A stretch of DNA of 34,289 nt from Kitasatospora indigofera (lineage in GTDB: Bacteria; Actinomycetota; Actinomycetes; Streptomycetales; Streptomycetaceae). The translations under genes and the position numbers were made by a program. Position 1 is the first letter of the stretch, and every line of letters starts with the position of its first letter. Shown here one piece after another: positions 22,416 to 30,655 of this stretch. The stretch is taken from positions 1 to 34,289 of the forward strand of contig NZ_BNBO01000080.1 in assembly GCF_014655955.1 (NCBI RefSeq), given 5' to 3'. Under the pieces are notes generated by a model. The model saw only the letters and a program-made list of their open reading frames with translations. It did not search any database and had not been told where the DNA came from.

Positions 22416-23776
22416 GACGGCCTCCGCGGGCTCGGCGGGATCAGCTGGGCGGGCGGACCCGGCAGCGGCGCCAGGCCCGGCAGGGACGGCGGGCAAGGCA
22501 GGGACGGCGGGCAAGGTGCGCAGGGGATCTCCACCCGTAGCAGGGTCGGGCCGCCGGGCGGGCTGCTCACCGTCAGCGTGCCGTCGACCACCGACACCCG
22601 GTCGGCCAGCCCGGTGAGCCCGCTGCCCGCGGCCGGGTCGGCGCCGCCCACCCCGTCGTCCCGCACCTCGATCGTCAACAGGCCGCCGGCGTACCGCCCG
22701 TCGACCCGGGCACTCCGGGCGCCGCTGTGCTTGCCGATGTTCGCCAGCGCCTCGGAGACGGCGAACCAGCCGGCCGACTCGACCGCCGCCGGCAGCCGGC
22801 CGGGCAGGTCGAAGACCACCTCGACCGGGACGGGGGACCGGTCGGCGACATCGGCGCAGGCATCCGGCAGCCCGCGGTCGGTGAGCACCTGCGGATGGAT
22901 ACCGTTGATCAACTCCCGTAGCTCGGCCAGGACTTCGACGGCCTCCCGCTGCGCCTCGGCGAGCCGGACAGCCAGCGGACCACCGGGCGGGGCGTCCAGC
23001 CGGGCCAGCCCCAGGGCCATCGACAGGGCGACCAGCCGCTGTTGGGCACCGTCGTGCAGGTCGCGCTCGATCCGGCGCCGCTCCGCCTCGAAGGCATCCA
23101 CCAACCGGGCCCGGGAGCTGACCAGTTCACCGATCCGCAGCTCCTGCCCGGTCGGCTCCAGCAGGATCCGGGCGAGCGCGGCCCGGCCCGCCGCCAGCGC
23201 CGTCAGCGGGTACGCCAGAGCGGCCGGCAGCAGCACCCCGACGACCGCCAACACGGCGGCGACCAACGGCGATTCGACCTGCCAGACCTTCAGGACGTTG
23301 ACCTGCTCGCCGTCCAGCGCGAGCAGCAGCGGCGAGGCGATCAGCTGTCCGGGCACCACCAGCACGAAGCCGACCGCCACCAGGTCCACCGGCCACAGGA
23401 CGAACCCCGCCAGCGCCGCGTACCCCAACTCCCGCCAGGTCGCCCGCTCGCGGAAGCGCACCCGCAGCCACGCGGCCAGGCCCGGCCGGGCCGGCTCCCG
23501 GTGCGGGGCCGCCACCGGCCTCCCGTCGACCAGCCGCAGCAACCGCCGCTCCAACGCCGCGAAGGGCACCCCCGCCAGCGCGAGCGCCGCCAGCAGCGGC
23601 AGGCCCACCAGCACCAGGGCGAGCACCCCGGCGACGGTCCCGCAGAGCAGCAGCACGGTGCCCATCAGCAGCCCGGCCGAGCCGGTCAGCAGCAGGTAAC
23701 CGGCCGCCCGCCAGGGCCGGCCGGAGCGCAGGAGGCCGGGGCGCCGCAGCGCCTGCCAGGCCGTACCGGTGTCCAT
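22412..23776 (-). CDS. Two-component sensor histidine kinase, NarL-partner (HisKA_3) type
   Basis: The protein has 454 residues. Four hydrophobic segments lie between about 25 and 195 in two hairpins (a sensor region common in Streptomyces, without a large external domain). The HisKA_3 box follows as 'EAERRRIERDLHDGAQQRLVALSMALG' with phosphorylated His241. The ATPase part has an N-box-like 'VSEALANIGKHSGA' and a G-box 'VRDDGVGGADPAAGSGLTGLADRV'. The last ~35 residues are Pro-rich (PCPPSLPCPPSLPG), probably a disordered tail made by a short DNA repeat. It phosphorylates the response regulator encoded next. The intramembrane sensor type and the divergent FtsX-like permease suggest envelope stress or peptide-antibiotic sensing; that is inference. 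Confidence 0.92.
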   Translation of the reverse strand: MDTGTAWQALRRPGLLRSGRPWRAAGYLLLTGSAGLLMGTVLLLCGTVAGVLALVLVGLPLLAALALAGVPFAALERRLLRLVDGRPVAAPHREPARPGLAAWLRVRFRERATWRELGYAALAGFVLWPVDLVAVGFVLVVPGQLIASPLLLALDGEQVNVLKVWQVESPLVAAVLAVVGVLLPAALAYPLTALAAGRAALARILLEPTGQELRIGELVSSRARLVDAFEAERRRIERDLHDGAQQRLVALSMALGLARLDAPPGGPLAVRLAEAQREAVEVLAELRELINGIHPQVLTDRGLPDACADVADRSPVPVEVVFDLPGRLPAAVESAGWFAVSEALANIGKHSGARSARVDGRYAGGLLTIEVRDDGVGGADPAAGSGLTGLADRVSVVDGTLTVSSPPGGPTLLRVEIPCAPCPPSLPCPPSLPGLAPLPGPPAQLIPPSPRRPS

Positions 23777-23856
23777 CCGCGCCCACTCCCCCGTCCGCCG
23801 TGCCGTCCGCCGCCGGCCCTCCTCCCGGAAGCCTAGGCCGCCGGACCAGCCGGCGC

Positions 23857-23874
23857 GGTAGGGCGGGCCCTACC
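23857..23874. promoter_or_regulatory. Palindromic site between histidine kinase and FtsX-like permease genes
   Basis: GGTAGGG (23857-23863) and CCCTACC (23868-23874) form a perfect inverted repeat with a four-base spacer, 64 bp upstream of the permease ATG. This is the size expected for a dimer of a NarL-type regulator. Binding by the adjacent regulator is inferred. Confidence 0.55.
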
Positions 23875-23937
23875 TCCAGGACGGGGCCCAGGGCTGGTGC
23901 GACGGCTCGCCGCGGCCGGTTGCCTGGAGGCATGAGG

Positions 23938-25839
23938 ATGACAAGGATCGCCCTGAAGTCACTACGGGCCCGCTGGACTTCACTGACCGGGGCATTCGTC
24001 GCGCTGGCCCTCGGCGTCGCCCTGACGGCCGCGATGACGCTCGGACTGGCCGGCGTCCCCGCCCTGCCGCCCGGGGAGGACGCCGTGGTGCTGTACGCCG
24101 TCCTCGGCACCGCGAGCGGCGTGTCCACCTTCGTCTCCGCCTTCGTGGTGGCGTCCACCTACGCGTACGCGGTCGCGCAGCGCCGCCGGGAACTCGGCCT
24201 GCTACGACTGGCCGGCGCCACCCCCGCCCAGGTCCGGCGGACGGTGCTGACGGAGGCCCTGCTGCTCGGCACGGCCGCCTCCGCCGCCGGGTGCCTGACC
24301 GGCCGGGCCGGCGCGCCCCGGCTCGCCGCCCAGCTGGTCACGGCCGGCATGGCCCCGCCCGGCTTCACCGCCGGCACGGCCTCCTGGCCGCTGTACGCCG
24401 CCTTCGCGACCGGCCTGCTGGTGGCCCTCGGCGGGGTCGCCGTCGCGGCCCGCCGGGCCGGCCGGACCGGACCGCTGGACGCCCTGCGCGAGGCGGACGT
24501 CGACACCGGGGTGATGACGGCCGGCCGCTGGGCGTGGGCCGCCGGCCTGCTGCTCACCGCGGCCGCCGTGGTCGCCACGGCGCTGGCCACCGACCCGGGC
24601 CGGCTGCTCGCCCGCAAGACCTGGACCACCCAGCCGATGCTGCTGATCAGCGCCTGCGCCCTGCTCACGCCCGTGCTGACGCCCCCGCTGCTGCGCCTGC
24701 TGGCCTGGCTGCCGGCCCGGCTGACCCGCTGCACCGGGCGGCTGGCCCGGGAGGGCGCGACGACCGGCCTGCGGCGGACGGGCGCCGTCGCGGCGCCGGT
24801 CCTGGTCGCGGTGGCGCTGGCCGGCTCCCTCGCGGGAGCCCTGCAGACGGTGAGCGCGGCGAGGGCCGCCGAGGCCAGGGCGCAGAGCGCCGCCGACTAC
24901 GTCGTCACGCCCGGCGGCCGGGGCACCGGGGCGGCCGGCGCGGGCCTGCCCGACGCGCTGCGCGCCGTCCCCGGCCTGGTGGTCTCCCCCACCGCCGGGA
25001 CCAGGCTCTCGGTGGTCGAGCCCGACGGCGCGGTCGTCGCCACCGAGGCCCGGGCGGCCGATCCGGCCGCGCTCGCGGTGGTGTCCCGGCTGCCGGTACT
25101 GGCCGGCTCGGTCGCCGCACTCGACGACGACGGCGTGGTGCTGCCCGAGGAGTGGCCGCAGCACACCGTCGGGCAGCGGGTGCCGGTGGTCCGCCCGGAC
25201 GGCAGCCGGACCACCCTGCGGGTGACCGCCGTGCTGCGCGACGGCCTGGGCGACAACGGCCTGTACGTCACCGCCCGCAACGCCCCGGGCGCCGTGGTGG
25301 ACCGGATCGACGTGCGGCTGCTGCCCGGCGCCGACCGGGCCGGGACGGACGCCCGCCTGCGCGCCGAGGCCCGGGCGCACGGGGCGACGGTGGCCACCCG
25401 GGACGCCTGGCTCGCTACCGCCTACCCCGCCGACAACCGGACGGCCCGGCTGCGCAGCGCCCTGGTGCTGGGCCTGGCCCTGCTCTACACCGGGATCGCA
25501 CTCGCCAACACGCTGGTGATGGCGACCGCCGACCGCCGACCTGAGCTGGCCGTGCTGCGGCTGACCGGGGCGACCCGGGGGCAGGTGGTGACGCTGGTCA
25601 CCGCCGAGTCGCTGCTGGTGGTGACCGCCGGCGCGGTGCTGGGCTGCGCGGTGGCGGGCCTCAACCTGGCCGGGATGCACGGGGCCCTGGCCGTGCTCGG
25701 GGTGAGTGCGCCCGTGCCGCTGCCCTGGGGGACGGTGGGCGCGGTGACGGCGGCGGCCGCGGTGATCACGGTGCCGTGCGCGGCGCTGTCGACGGTCTGG
25801 GCGCTGCGCGGCCGCCCGGTGGCGGCCGTGGCGCGGTGA
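23938..25839 (+). CDS. FtsX-like ABC transporter permease
   Basis: The protein has 633 residues. One membrane helix near the start, three more between about 50 and 180, and a second block after a ~200-residue extracellular domain give the MacB/FtsX duplicated layout. The repeated cytoplasmic motifs 'RRRELGLLRLAGATPAQVRRTVLTEALLLG' and 'RRPELAVLRLTGATRGQVVTLVTAESLLV' are the two FtsX domains. ATG 23938 has TGGAGG seven bases upstream; ATG 23932 is too close. Such permeases normally work with an ATP-binding subunit for peptide efflux or lipoprotein handling. None is encoded here: the next gene is an unrelated membrane protein on the other strand. The ATPase must come from elsewhere or was lost. 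It is probably controlled by the divergent two-component pair. Confidence 0.9.
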   Translation: MTRIALKSLRARWTSLTGAFVALALGVALTAAMTLGLAGVPALPPGEDAVVLYAVLGTASGVSTFVSAFVVASTYAYAVAQRRRELGLLRLAGATPAQVRRTVLTEALLLGTAASAAGCLTGRAGAPRLAAQLVTAGMAPPGFTAGTASWPLYAAFATGLLVALGGVAVAARRAGRTGPLDALREADVDTGVMTAGRWAWAAGLLLTAAAVVATALATDPGRLLARKTWTTQPMLLISACALLTPVLTPPLLRLLAWLPARLTRCTGRLAREGATTGLRRTGAVAAPVLVAVALAGSLAGALQTVSAARAAEARAQSAADYVVTPGGRGTGAAGAGLPDALRAVPGLVVSPTAGTRLSVVEPDGAVVATEARAADPAALAVVSRLPVLAGSVAALDDDGVVLPEEWPQHTVGQRVPVVRPDGSRTTLRVTAVLRDGLGDNGLYVTARNAPGAVVDRIDVRLLPGADRAGTDARLRAEARAHGATVATRDAWLATAYPADNRTARLRSALVLGLALLYTGIALANTLVMATADRRPELAVLRLTGATRGQVVTLVTAESLLVVTAGAVLGCAVAGLNLAGMHGALAVLGVSAPVPLPWGTVGAVTAAAAVITVPCAALSTVWALRGRPVAAVAR

Positions 25840-25897
25840 GCCGTGACCGGCCGCCGGCCGCCCGGACGGGCTCGGACTCGGCTCGGGCCGGGCTCGT

Positions 25898-26407
25898 TCA
25901 GGCGGCGCCGAGGGCGCGCAGCGCGGTGCGCTGGGTCCAGGCCAGCAGCCCGACCGTGAGCGCGGCCATCACCAGGGCGAAGCCGACGTGGCCGAACGTC
26001 GAGGTGATCCCCAGGCCGACCGCGCCCAGCAGCAGGTGACTTCCGAGGCGCACCGCGACCAGTCCGGCCGCCACCTTGCGGGTCCCCTTGCCACGCCAGA
26101 GGGCCTTGGCCAGCCGGAGGCGGCCGCGCAGCACGGTCAGCGAGACGGTGATGTTGACCAGGCCGACCAGTACCAGCGCGGGCCAGGCCTGCGGAAAGGC
26201 CTTGATGATGTCGAAGGACGCGGCCAGGACGGCCTCGAACCCGAAGAACCAGACCGGCAGGCGCGGCACGGCCTCCAGCAGCCCGGCGGCCGATCCGGCC
26301 CGGGCCGGCCGGGACGGCGCGGTGGGCGGGACGGCGGTGACGGGGACCACCGTGGGCGAAACGGTGACCGGGACGGTGACCGGGACGGCGGCGGCTCGGT
26401 TGCCCAT
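25898..26407 (-). CDS. Small multi-span membrane protein of unknown function
   Basis: The protein has 169 residues. A Pro/Val/Thr-rich N-terminus with VPVTV repeats (made by a GACGGTGACCGG DNA repeat) is followed by hydrophobic segments near 55-75, 78-95, 115-135 and 138-158. The start is ATG 26407 with GGGGGAA about ten bases upstream. Conserved-looking pieces are 'WFFGFEAVLAASFDIIKAF' and 'HLLLGAVGLGITSTFGHVGFALVM'. I do not recognise the family. It is convergent with the permease gene and not obviously coupled to it. Confidence 0.65.
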   Translation of the reverse strand: MGNRAAAVPVTVPVTVSPTVVPVTAVPPTAPSRPARAGSAAGLLEAVPRLPVWFFGFEAVLAASFDIIKAFPQAWPALVLVGLVNITVSLTVLRGRLRLAKALWRGKGTRKVAAGLVAVRLGSHLLLGAVGLGITSTFGHVGFALVMAALTVGLLAWTQRTALRALGAA

Positions 26408-26821
26408 GGTGATCTGTTCCCCCGGAAGCGTGTGGTCCGGTCCGGCGCGTTCGCCCGATCGGTGGACACGATTCTGCTCGGGCGGCCGGTGCCCCACCAC
26501 GATCCGGCGTCACCACTACCGGATGACGGATGTCATACCGCCCGGCCCCGCCGCTCCCCCGCGTGCCGGGAGCGCCGCGCGCCGGCGCGGACCCGGTCGA
26601 GCCCCGCCGGCCGGGCGTGGGAACGCGAAGGAAGGATTGTGTGAATTCCCGGTGGCGCCGTCGCCCGGGTGGCGGCACGGCCGGTCGAATCGGCCGGGCG
26701 CCCCGTCGCGCGCACCGGAATTCCCCGGTCCGGACCCAAAAGGAAGATCGTCCGGCGACCGGCACGCGGTGGACCCGATCCGGTGCTCCGGAGGTTCCGG
26801 GCGGAAATCCGCACAGAACGG
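26408..26821. other. 414-base gap, no convincing gene
   Basis: Frames here lack family features and good starts. It should hold the promoter of the membrane protein at 25898-26407; a small inverted repeat ATGAC/GTCAT at about 26522-26535 may be part of it. Composition is less GC-rich than the flanks in places (for example near 26630-26660). Confidence 0.4.
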
Positions 26822-26856
26822 CCGTGGGGCCCGCAGAAAATCTGCGGGCCCCACGG
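26822..26856 (-). terminator. 16-bp perfect hairpin after the cold-shock gene
   Basis: The arm 26822-26837 (CCGTGGGGCCCGCAGA) is exactly complementary to 26841-26856 with an AAA loop. It lies 35 bases beyond the stop of the minus-strand cold-shock gene. Confidence 0.85.
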
Positions 26857-26890
26857 TCAGCGACTCACGCCGCGCACTTCGGCACTGTCA

Positions 26891-27094
26891 TCAGATGACG
26901 GTGATGTTCTCCGCCTGCGGGCCCTTCTGGCCCTGCGTGACGTCGAACTGCACCTTCTGGCCCTCGACGAGCTCGCGGAAGCCCTGGGCGCTGATGTTCG
27001 AGTAGTGGGCGAAGACGTCGGCGCCGCCACCGTCCTGCTCGATGAAGCCGAAGCCCTTCTCGGCGTTGAACCACTTCACGGTGCCAGTAGCCAT
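26891..27094 (-). CDS. cspA: Cold-shock protein, CspA family
   Basis: The protein has 67 residues, the exact family size, beginning MATGTVKWFNAEKGFGFI. Both RNA-binding motifs are present: RNP1 'KGFGFI' and RNP2 'VFAHYS'. It ends 'GPQAENITVI'. The start is the ATG at 27092-27094, seven bases after GAAGGAG; an in-frame ATG two codons earlier is too close to the ribosome site. Csp proteins bind single-stranded RNA and DNA and melt RNA structure, often made in quantity at low temperature or constitutively. The gene has a long, unusually AT-rich leader with a terminator-like hairpin at 27187-27229 and its own strong terminator, so it is a single-gene unit. Streptomyces carry several csp paralogues; which one this is cannot be told. 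Confidence 0.95.
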   Translation of the reverse strand: MATGTVKWFNAEKGFGFIEQDGGGADVFAHYSNISAQGFRELVEGQKVQFDVTQGQKGPQAENITVI

Positions 27095-27186
27095 ATTCAT
27101 TCTCCTTCGGGGCTGAACCGGCGACCCGCACCTCGCGGATCACCTTGCCGTCGCACTGATTGCCCCGTCCGGAAAAGAATCCGGGC

Positions 27187-27229
27187 AAAAAACAAAAAAG
27201 TGCGCCTAGGTCGAAACCAGCAGGCGCAC
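27187..27229 (-). promoter_or_regulatory. Terminator-like hairpin with U-tract in the cspA leader (candidate attenuator)
   Basis: Read on the minus strand, GTGCGCCT (27222-27229) pairs with AGGCGCAC (27200-27207), with an inner GGT-TTCG-ACC stem-loop. TTTTTTGTTTTTT follows immediately (27187-27199). This has the form of an intrinsic terminator, about 93 bases upstream of the cspA ATG and on the same strand. No minus-strand gene lies upstream that would need it. Premature ending of the cspA transcript, or the end of a small RNA, are both possible. Confidence 0.6.
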
Positions 27230-27396
27230 ACATAAGTTCATGGGAACCAAAACTGCAACTGGTATCGAGCGTAGCACGGTCCGGGGGGCAAATGACCCGT
27301 GTCCGCCAGAAAATTCAGGCCTCGCGCCGGCGGGCTCCGATGTGCGACTCTCGACCTAGAGGACCACTCGCTCCCCGACCACACCCGTGAGGCAAC

Positions 27397-27705
27397 ATGC
27401 GTTCCACCATCGCCGGCCGCTCGTTCTACCTGGAGGCGAACGAGGTGGAGAAGGCCATGGCCGGGATCAAGCCCGAGCCCGCCCTGGCGGAGGCCGTCCG
27501 GATCGGGCGTCGCTGGTACCCCGTCAAGCAGGTCGGCGCGGTCATCACCCGCCAGGACCGCCGGGACTTCAGCGCCGCCGAGGTGTACCGCGCGATGGAG
27601 CGGCTCGGCTTCACCTGCCGCACCTCGCCCCCGGTCGCCGAGGCGCCCGAGCCCACCGAGCCCGCCGCCGGCACCGAGGCCACCGACAACCCGCTGGGCT
27701 TCTGA
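27397..27705 (+). CDS. Conserved hypothetical protein
   Basis: The protein has 102 residues from an ATG with GTGAGG about five bases upstream. The N-terminal ~75 residues look folded and conserved (RSTIAGRSFYLEANEVEKAM, then 'GRRWYPVKQVGAVITRQDRRDFSAAEVYRAMERLGF'). The last 25 are acidic and Pro-rich and end NPLGF. I recall similar short proteins in other Streptomyces but no function. Its mix of basic and helical stretches would allow nucleic-acid binding, but no motif proves it. It is divergent from cspA, with the AT-rich cspA leader region between. Confidence 0.75.
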   Translation: MRSTIAGRSFYLEANEVEKAMAGIKPEPALAEAVRIGRRWYPVKQVGAVITRQDRRDFSAAEVYRAMERLGFTCRTSPPVAEAPEPTEPAAGTEATDNPLGF

Positions 27706-28136
27706 CCGTACGGCGACCGGCCACGGCCGCTCCCCGGCCCGGCCCCCGGCCGGCCCCGCTCGCGGGGCGGCGCTCCGGACGGCCGACCTGAACCGCTGCC
27801 CGGACGGGCCCCTCGGGGCCGCCGGGCTTTTCGGTGCGTCCGGACGCGGTGGGTCCGAGGTACCTCCGAGGTACGTCCGGTCCGAGGTACGCCCGGCGGG
27901 CCGAACCGCTCCACCGGTGCCGGGGCGCCGGCCGGGGACGGGCCGGAGCCGGGCCGGAGCCGGCCCAGGAGCGCCGGGGGCCGGCCCGCCGACACCAGGC
28001 CCGCCCACGCCCGCCCGGGCCCCGCATCGACCCGTCGGGCGCCGCCGCCCGCCGAAGCGCCTGCCGGTCCGGTGAATGGATCCCGGCCCCGGGACGGACC
28101 GCCCCATGCGCCCGCCGCCGTCAGGCGCCTGCCGCC
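27706..28136. other. 431-base gap with short direct repeats, no gene seen
   Basis: Very GC-rich sequence without a credible reading frame. It holds three copies of CCGAGGTAC at 27855-27863, 27866-27874 and 27882-27890, and several GGGCCGGAGCC copies near 27940-27965. It lies between a plus-strand gene end and the TetR gene end, so terminators are expected, but none is clear. Confidence 0.4.
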
Positions 28137-28739
28137 TCAGGCACCCGCCGGCCCGGCCCCGCGGACCAGCTCCGCGACGAACCCCCGGACCCGCTCGGCC
28201 GGGTCCGCCGAGCCCGTCCAGGCCGTCATCAGCAGGTGGTGGACGGTGCCCACCACGAGCAGCGCCAGCGCCGCGCAGTCCGCCGCCTCCCCCAGCCGGC
28301 CGAGCCGCTGCTCCGCCTCCAGGTAGGCCGCGAGCGAGCGTTCGACCTCCGGCATCCCGGGCGCGCCGCCCTCCATCGCCGCCCTGACCCGCGCCGACAC
28401 GCCGGCCCTGGTGAGGGCGAGCGAGGCGACCGCCGGACCGCTGGAGGCGAGCAGGGCGAGCGCCGTCCCGGTCAGGTTCCCGGCCACCGTCCCCTGCCCG
28501 GCGCGCCCGGGCAGGCCCTCGGCACCCTGCGCGACGGCCCGGAAGCGGTCCAGCACCAGCTCCGCCACGAACTCGTCCAGATCGGCGAAGTGGCTGTACA
28601 GGACGCCTTTGGCGCAGCCCGCCTCGCCGGTGACCGAGCGGTTCGACAGCCCGCCGGGGCCCTCCCTCGCCAACACCCGTTCGGCGGCGGCGAACAGCCG
28701 CTCCCGGACGTCGGTGATCGGCACTCCTCGCGGTGACAT
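28137..28739 (-). CDS. TetR-family transcriptional regulator
   Basis: The protein has 200 residues. The TetR DNA-binding domain is 'DVRERLFAAAERVLAREGPGGLSNRSVTGEAGCAKGVLYSHFADLDEFVAELVLDRF' in form: helix-turn-helix near 27-50 and the 'LYSHF.D.DE' signature after it. The ~140-residue C-terminal half is the variable ligand and dimer domain. The start ATG is at 28737-28739, with GGAAGGAG four bases upstream; the open frame further up crosses the operator and is not used. It is divergent from a methyltransferase gene, and a 41-bp nested palindrome sits between them, so it very likely represses both genes until a small ligand binds. Confidence 0.92.
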   Translation of the reverse strand: MSPRGVPITDVRERLFAAAERVLAREGPGGLSNRSVTGEAGCAKGVLYSHFADLDEFVAELVLDRFRAVAQGAEGLPGRAGQGTVAGNLTGTALALLASSGPAVASLALTRAGVSARVRAAMEGGAPGMPEVERSLAAYLEAEQRLGRLGEAADCAALALLVVGTVHHLLMTAWTGSADPAERVRGFVAELVRGAGPAGA

Positions 28740-28800
28740 CGCGCTCCTTCCCGGCCGCCCGTGACCGCGGCCGCCCCGCCCCGACCGATACCCCTTGCCG

Positions 28801-28841
28801 GTATGGGCGCCTGCCCATACGGTATGGGCAGGCGCCCATAC
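28801..28841. promoter_or_regulatory. 41-bp nested palindrome, double TetR-type operator
   Basis: 28801-28820 is GTATGGGCGCCTGCCCATAC, and 28822-28841 is its exact reverse complement, around a single G at 28821. Each 20-bp arm is also an inverted repeat of GTATGGGC/GCCCATAC with a four-base centre. The site therefore offers four identical half-sites and room for two dimers on the divergent promoter of the TetR and methyltransferase genes. Confidence 0.85.
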
Positions 28842-28878
28842 TAGTGGGCGGCCCGCACCGGACCGGAGGGAGTTCGCG

Positions 28879-29721
28879 ATGCATCCCGTCGTCAACACCG
28901 AGCAGGCGCAGGCCTGGAACGGCTACGAGGGTGACCACTGGGCCGACCACCACGACCGCTGGAACGCCGTCAACGGTGGCTTCGACGAGCCCCTGTTCAC
29001 CGCCGCCGCGATCGGCCCGCGCGACCACGTGCTCGACATCGGCTGCGGCGCCGGCCGGACCACCCGGCTGGCCGCCCGGCAGGCGGCCGGCGGCCGGGCC
29101 CTCGGGATCGACCTGTCCGCCCCGATGCTCGACCGCGCCCGGACCGAGGCCGCGGGCGAGGGCCTGGCCAACGCCGCCTTCGTGCAGGGGGACGCACAGG
29201 TGCACCCCTTCGCCCCGGCCGCCTTCGACGTGGCCGTCAGCCGGTTCGCGACGATGTTCTTCGGCGACCCGGTCGCCGCGTTCGCCAACATCCGCGGCGC
29301 GCTGCGCCCCGGCGGCCGGCTGGCCTTCGTCTGCATGGGCGACCCCGGCCGCAACGACTGGCTCCGGGTGCTGACCGCGCTCGGCGAGCACCTGCCGGTC
29401 CCGCCACCGCCCACCCCCGGCGACCCCGGCATGTTCTCGCTCGCCGAGCCCGGCCGCGTCCGGGAGGTGCTGGCGGGCGCCGGGTACGCGGACATCGGCG
29501 CCACCGCCGTCGAGGCCCCGATGCACTGGGGCCGGGACGCCGCGGACGCCGCCCGCTTCCTGCTCGGCTCCGGCCCGGCCCACCACCTGCTCGCCGGGGC
29601 CGACCGGGCCACCGCGCGGCGGGCCGAGGACACGCTGACGGCCGCCCTGAGGCCGCACGCCGGCCCGGCGGGCGTCCGGCTCCGGGGGGCGGCCCTGGTG
29701 GTCACCGCCGTCGCGCCCTGA
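28879..29721 (+). CDS. SAM-dependent methyltransferase (class I)
   Basis: The protein has 280 residues. The SAM-binding motif I is 'VLDIGCGAGRTT' (51-62), motif II 'ALGIDLSAPML', and the post-motif 'FDVAVSRFATMFFGDPVAAFANIRGALRPGGRLAFV' is typical of Methyltransf_11/25 enzymes acting on small molecules. ATG 28879 has GGAGGG eight bases upstream. The Trp/His-rich N-terminus (EQAQAWNGYEGDHWADHHDRW) is characteristic of a group often found beside TetR or ArsR regulators. It is controlled together with the divergent TetR gene from the 41-bp operator. It may inactivate or modify a toxic or signalling compound sensed by the regulator; the substrate is unknown. Confidence 0.9.
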   Translation: MHPVVNTEQAQAWNGYEGDHWADHHDRWNAVNGGFDEPLFTAAAIGPRDHVLDIGCGAGRTTRLAARQAAGGRALGIDLSAPMLDRARTEAAGEGLANAAFVQGDAQVHPFAPAAFDVAVSRFATMFFGDPVAAFANIRGALRPGGRLAFVCMGDPGRNDWLRVLTALGEHLPVPPPPTPGDPGMFSLAEPGRVREVLAGAGYADIGATAVEAPMHWGRDAADAARFLLGSGPAHHLLAGADRATARRAEDTLTAALRPHAGPAGVRLRGAALVVTAVAP

Positions 29722-29779
29722 AGGCGGGCCACCGCCGCGGGGAGCCCTTCCGGCGGAGGCGGGGACGGGGTCCGGCGCC

Positions 29780-30505
29780 CTACTCCTCGATCGCCCCGCC
29801 GGTGGCCCGCAGGTGCTCACGGAAGGTCAGCGCCGGGTCGGCCGCGCGGGCGGCCAGGTAGTCGGCGAACCCGGTCTGCCGGCGCAGGGACGTCCCGGCC
29901 CGCATGGCGGCCGCCTGCCGTTCCTCGACGTCGCGGATCGCCTCGGCCGCCGCCACGATCTCCCGCGTCCGCTCCCCCGGCAGGAAGATCACGCCGTCGC
30001 CGTCACCGACGGCCACGTCGGCCGTCGTGACCGTCCAGGGTCCGACCCGGGCCCGCTCCAGGCCGTCCGGGAGCCGCCCGCCGACCTGGAGCGGGCCGGC
30101 CGGGGTGGCACCGAGGGTGAAGACCGGCAGTCCGATCCGCAGCAGGTCCCGGGTGTCGCGGTGCAGGCCCCAGACCACGATGCCGGCCAGCCCGGCGCGT
30201 TGGACCTCCAGCACCACCAGGTCGCCGATGCAGGCCTCGTCGAGCCGTCCGCCGTTGTCGATCACCAGCACGTCGTCCGGACGGGCGAACTCCAGCGCCT
30301 CGAAGAAGATGTCCACGCTGCCGACATGACGCACCGGCAGCACCCGCCCGGCGCAGCGCATCCCGCCGTCCACCGCCGTCAGCTCCGAAGGCCCGCAACG
30401 CACTTCGAGCCCGAGGCGCACGCAGGCGTCCGCGAGGTGCGCGGTGGACAGTGCGGCGAGTGCGGACAAGGCGGACGTCTCCACGGCCGGCGACCGGTCG
30501 CTCAT
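29780..30505 (-). CDS. RraA-like protein / oxaloacetate decarboxylase-aldolase family
   Basis: The protein has 241 residues from the ATG at 30503-30505, with GGAGTGAG just upstream. The RraA fold signature is present: 'GGRLDEACIGDLVVLEVQRAGLAGIVVWGLHRDTRDL', with the Arg116-Asp117 pair that binds Mg and substrate in the aldolase members (4-hydroxy-4-methyl-2-oxoglutarate aldolase). It is longer than the ~160-residue RNase E inhibitor RraA; the extra ~60 C-terminal residues form a helical tail, as in dicarboxylate-type aldolases. So a cytoplasmic pyruvate-releasing aldolase or oxaloacetate decarboxylase is likelier than an RNase regulator. It stands alone, and the 150 bases upstream hold its promoter region. 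Confidence 0.85.
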   Translation of the reverse strand: MSDRSPAVETSALSALAALSTAHLADACVRLGLEVRCGPSELTAVDGGMRCAGRVLPVRHVGSVDIFFEALEFARPDDVLVIDNGGRLDEACIGDLVVLEVQRAGLAGIVVWGLHRDTRDLLRIGLPVFTLGATPAGPLQVGGRLPDGLERARVGPWTVTTADVAVGDGDGVIFLPGERTREIVAAAEAIRDVEERQAAAMRAGTSLRRQTGFADYLAARAADPALTFREHLRATGGAIEE

Positions 30506-30655
30506 CGGGCTCACTCCGATCCCCGGCCCGGCGGACTCCGGTCGGATCTCGCAGTCTCCTCCCCGCCCGCCGGACGGGGCAAGGAGCGCGGCCGCACGGT
30601 AGCCCCGGCCCGCGGCTCCCGCGCCGCCACCCACCCCGTCGGACGGCGGGCGCCG

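Noticed and set aside
21738..22514. Response regulator starting at 22514
   Set aside because: It would add 33 low-complexity residues. The GTG at 22415 has GGAGG and overlaps the kinase stop, as is usual.
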